Assembly (NCBI GenBank): GCA_012798275.1 | Contig: JAAZNO010000309.1 | Span: 1-7,376, forward strand | Reading direction: 5' to 3' | DNA from: Chloroflexota bacterium | Lineage (GTDB): Bacteria; Chloroflexota; Anaerolineae; B4-G1; SLSP01 | Length of the DNA: 7,376 bases | Shown: positions 5,468 through 7,376 of the stretch, piece by piece | Layout: each line of letters opens with the position of its first letter | How positions within the stretch are numbered: position 1 is the first letter of the stretch | The notes under the pieces: generated by a model | The model's input: only the letters and a program-made list of their open reading frames with translations | What the model was told of the DNA's origin: nothing | Database searches by the model: none | Position numbers and translations under genes: made by a program

Positions 5468-5866
5468 ATGGCCAAGGGTAAAGTGGGATTGGGCCGGCGC
5501 GGGGAAGCGTTGGCTGCCGCACAGTTGACGGCGCAGGGCTACACTCTGGTGGCGCACAACTGGTATTGCCCGGCGGGCGAGGCGGATTTGATCGCGACGC
5601 GGCAGGGGGACTGGTACTTCATCGAGGTGCGCACGCGGCGCGGCGGGGCCCCCGGTGCGCCAGAGGACTCCATCACGCCGCGCAAACGCGAACGGATGGC
5701 GCAGGTCGCCAGGTATTATCTGAGCGCCCAGCTGCCGGACGCCGATCCCGCCTGGCATTTGGGATTGGTCGCCGTGGAGCTGGATCGCGCCGGGCGTCTG
5801 ATCCGCATGACGCTGTACCTGGATCTGGAAGGCGAGGCGGAGGAGTTGCTTGATGGCGGAGCATGA
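5468..5866 (+). CDS. yraN: YraN family (UPF0102) endonuclease-like protein
   Basis: This 132-aa protein has the UPF0102/YraN pattern: GRRGEALAAAQLTAQGYTLV (9-28), NW (31-32), GEADLIATRQGDWYFIEVRTR (37-57), and a helix with PRKRERMAQVARYYL (71-85). The E38/D40 ... E53-V-R55 arrangement is that of the PD-(D/E)xK nuclease fold with the lysine position held by Arg, which is also seen in other members. The biological role of the family is not settled; a DNA or RNA processing function is inferred from the fold. Length is normal for the family (about 120-130 aa). I chose ATG 5468 over an upstream in-frame start at 5390 because the promoter overlaps the longer version and homology begins at MAKGKVGLGRRGE. 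It overlaps miaA by 14 bp, so the two are co-transcribed and probably translationally coupled. Confidence 0.9.
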   Translation: MAKGKVGLGRRGEALAAAQLTAQGYTLVAHNWYCPAGEADLIATRQGDWYFIEVRTRRGGAPGAPEDSITPRKRERMAQVARYYLSAQLPDADPAWHLGLVAVELDRAGRLIRMTLYLDLEGEAEELLDGGA

Positions 5867-6824
5867 ACCGCAACCCGCGTCGGAGGCGCCGGGCATCCCG
5901 TTGGTCGTCATCGTCGGGCCGACGGCTGTGGGCAAAACGGCGTTGGCGGTGGCGTTGGCCGAGGCCTTTGATGTCGAGGCGGTCTCCGCCGATTCGCGGC
6001 AGTTCTATCGCGGGATGGACATCGGTACGGCAAAGCCGACGGCGGCGGAACGCGCTGCGCTGCGCCATCACTTGATTGACATCGCGGATCCCGATGCGAC
6101 AGTGGGACTGGCGCAGTTTTTGCGGCTGGCTCAGGCCGCGATTGCCGACATCCAAACGCGGGGAAAACTGCCCCTGCTGGTCGGCGGCACCGGGCAATAC
6201 GTCCGTGCGCTGTTGCAGGGCTGGCACATGCCGGAGGTGCCTCCCGATCCGGCATTGCGCGCCGAGTTGGAGCGGCGGGCGCGGCAGGACCCGGCGGGGC
6301 TGTGGGCGCAGCTCCTCGTGCTCGACCCCGACGCGGCGAACTTCGTGGATCCGCGCAATGTGCGGCGGGTGGTGCGCGCGCTGGAGGTGTGTCTCAAGAC
6401 GGGGATGCCCTTTTCGGCGCAACGTCGGCGCCTCCCCCCGCCGTATCACGTCCTGCAATTGGGGCTGACCCTGGAGCGGGCGGCGTTGTACGCGCGAGCG
6501 GATGCGCGGGTTGAAGCGATGATGGCGGCGGGTCTGCCGGATGAGGTTGCGCGGTTGCTGGCGGCGGGCTACGGGTGGGACTTGCCGGCGCTCTCCGGGT
6601 TAGGCTACAGCCAGTTCAAGCCCTATTTCGCGGGGCAGGCGACACTGGCCGAGGTGACGGCGCGGATGCAGCTGGACACACACGATTTCATCCGCCGGCA
6701 ATACGCCTGGTTTAGCCTCAGGGACCCGGCGATCACCTGGCTACCTCCCGGAGCCGTGCAGGAGGCGCAGCGCCAGATCACCGCCTGGTCGGGGCAGTTC
6801 GAGAAGACCGGCTTTCAAAAGTGA
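5853..6824 (+). CDS. miaA: tRNA dimethylallyltransferase MiaA
   Basis: MiaA transfers a dimethylallyl group from DMAPP to N6 of A37 in tRNAs that read codons starting with U. The 323-aa protein shows the P-loop GPTAVGKT (22-29), SADSRQFYRGMDIGTAKP (45-62) with the catalytic Asp (D47), LVGGTGQYVRAL (109-120), DPRNVRRVVRALEV (166-179), LSGLGYSQ (247-254) and RRQYAWF (281-287), all family hallmarks in the right order and with normal length. The N-terminal 14 residues are a variable extension. I chose ATG 5853: it has GGAGGAG (5839-5845) 7 nt upstream, inside the end of yraN. A TTG at 5850 is a less likely start. It is second in the yraN-miaA operon. No strong terminator follows; only a 5-bp stem (TCGCC 6831-6835 with GGCGA 6840-6844) is seen. 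Confidence 0.96.
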   Translation: MAEHEPQPASEAPGIPLVVIVGPTAVGKTALAVALAEAFDVEAVSADSRQFYRGMDIGTAKPTAAERAALRHHLIDIADPDATVGLAQFLRLAQAAIADIQTRGKLPLLVGGTGQYVRALLQGWHMPEVPPDPALRAELERRARQDPAGLWAQLLVLDPDAANFVDPRNVRRVVRALEVCLKTGMPFSAQRRRLPPPYHVLQLGLTLERAALYARADARVEAMMAAGLPDEVARLLAAGYGWDLPALSGLGYSQFKPYFAGQATLAEVTARMQLDTHDFIRRQYAWFSLRDPAITWLPPGAVQEAQRQITAWSGQFEKTGFQK

Positions 6825-6876
6825 ACCGCGTCGCCCTGCGGCGAGTATTCTCTTTGTCAATTGAAAAATAAAACGC

Positions 6877-6905
6877 TTGACTGGAAAGCCATCTCATGGT
6901 AAACT
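6877..6905 (+). promoter_or_regulatory. Promoter upstream of the small ORF, extended -10
   Basis: TTGACT (6877-6882), a 17-nt spacer, then TAAACT (6900-6905) preceded by TGG (6897-6899), an extended -10. An A-rich stretch (6863-6873) just upstream could act as an UP element. Transcription should start near 6912, about 125 nt before the next likely start codon. Confidence 0.6.
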
Positions 6906-7038
6906 CCTGAGAACCTATCGGGGGATTAAAAACTGCCGTAACCTGGCATTTTATCACTGGTCATCGGCTACGGAATCGGGTATCGTAGATCGGTGGATGA
7001 TAAGGCTGAAGACCTGGCTGTTGAGCGTGGGGTAAACC
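6906..7038 (+). other. Long leader of the small ORF
   Basis: About 125 nt lie between the predicted transcription start and the GTG at 7039. CTACG (6968-6972) can pair with CGTAG (6984-6988), or overlapping TACGG (6969-6973) with CCGTA (6936-6940); these pairings exclude each other. ATCGG occurs four times (6917-6921, 6963-6967, 6975-6979, 6989-6993). A 12-codon ORF (6997-7035, MIRLKTWLLSVG then TAA) ends 3 nt before the GTG in the same frame. No known riboswitch class was recognised. Whether the leader is regulatory is open. Confidence 0.35.
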
Positions 7039-7299
7039 GTGGCTACAACTGGCGAACTGTCGGACCAGGCCTTGGATTGTCTTTTGCGAGCTACGCTCCG
7101 TGAGGAATTGCGGGACGTCGCGCCCTCGCCGTGCGTGTGGCAGCGGATTGTGAAGTGTTTGCGGCGTGATACGCCTGTCGTTCACTCGCGGTATTCCTCG
7201 TTCGATTTGTTCCATCAACAGCAGCTGTTGCTTTTCTCCGTGATTCGTTTAGAGACCCATGATCAGTTTTTTGCCGGCGGCTTGCTCCGCGTCATGTGA
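7039..7299 (+). CDS. Small protein of unknown function
   Basis: This 86-aa ORF starts with GTG, directly after an in-frame TAA (7033-7035), with GGGG (7029-7032) as a weak Shine-Dalgarno. The N-terminal half has a helix-like pattern, LSDQALDCLLRATLREELRD (7-26), followed by APSPCVWQRIVKCLRR (28-43). The motif PSPxVWxRI after an LLR..L helix recalls short uncharacterised proteins I associate with Chloroflexota; this is memory, not a search. The C-terminal half (FDLFHQQQLLLFSVIRLETH) has no recognised motif, and no signal peptide or membrane helix is evident. Its base composition is lower in GC than miaA. It has its own promoter and lies after the yraN-miaA operon. It is probably real but could be a fragment. 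Confidence 0.5.
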   Translation: MATTGELSDQALDCLLRATLREELRDVAPSPCVWQRIVKCLRRDTPVVHSRYSSFDLFHQQQLLLFSVIRLETHDQFFAGGLLRVM

Positions 7300-7376
7300 G
7301 AGCCGGGTATGGTGGGGGCGTTAATGCAGTGGAGCACGACTCATGGATGGGCATGGGAACGTGCGAACGGGAAAAA
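7300..7376 (+). other. Possible start of a further gene at the window edge
   Basis: Two frames are open to the edge. One starts at ATG 7343 (MDGHGNVRTGK...) with GGAG (7331-7334) 8 nt upstream. The other starts at ATG 7309 or 7324 (MVGALMQWSTTHGW...), with GAGAG (7298-7302) 6 nt before 7309. The first has the more ordinary ribosome binding site. Either would be close behind the 86-aa ORF and could share its transcript. Too little sequence is present to identify a product. Confidence 0.25.

Noticed and set aside
5673..6458. 261-codon minus-strand frame opposite yraN and miaA
   Set aside because: Antisense shadow of two well supported genes, with biased Arg/Pro/His composition.
6831..6844. Short hairpin after miaA as a terminator
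   Set aside because: Only a 5-bp stem and no clean U-tract (GTATTCTCTTTG follows); too weak to call.
7299..7325. Resemblance of GAGAGCCGGGTATGGTG to group II intron domain V
   Set aside because: The matching second strand and GAAA-like tetraloop of domain V are absent and no intron-encoded reverse transcriptase is present.

Overview
The window looks like a piece of a GC-rich bacterial chromosome, most probably from Chloroflexota (Anaerolineae or a relative). This placement is inference from protein style: a zinc-ribbon/LysM surface protein with long Thr-Pro linkers, a Thr/Glu/Pro-rich lipoprotein, an oxoamine synthase of serine-palmitoyltransferase type, and repeat-rich intergenic DNA. No RNA gene, CRISPR array, insertion sequence or prophage is visible.

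Layout. Positions 1-341 are non-coding and hold a tight run of GC-rich hairpins, poly-T tracts and a four-run G-tract. A membrane-anchored LysM protein follows on the minus strand (342-1502). It is divergent from a predicted lipoprotein on the plus strand (1672-2757), and a 169-bp gap holds a promoter for each. The lipoprotein gene ends in a clear intrinsic terminator, and queG (epoxyqueuosine reductase, 2830-3858) starts about 20 bp beyond it. queG ends at another hairpin with a short T tail and converges on a minus-strand alpha-oxoamine synthase (3920-5104), which has a near-consensus promoter. A 363-bp gap with small inverted repeats leads to yraN (5468-5866) and miaA (5853-6824), which overlap by 14 bp and form one operon. 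The last part holds a good promoter, a leader of about 125 nt, a small unrecognised ORF (7039-7299), and perhaps the start of another gene at the edge.

How the genes relate. The window is mostly housekeeping plus cell surface. QueG and MiaA both modify the tRNA anticodon loop (queuosine at position 34, isopentenyl-A at position 37) but lie in separate transcription units. The LysM protein and the lipoprotein are both envelope proteins and share a divergent control region. The oxoamine synthase may feed lipid, biotin or amino-acid metabolism; the sequence alone does not decide which. yraN and the LysM gene both appear to have promoters placed so that transcription starts at or next to the ATG, which suggests leaderless mRNAs.

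I found no convincing new multi-gene system. The most interesting items are the hairpin/G-quadruplex element at the left edge, a 16-nt palindromic repeat found in two distant intergenic regions, the predicted leaderless genes, and the orphan ORF with its long leader.
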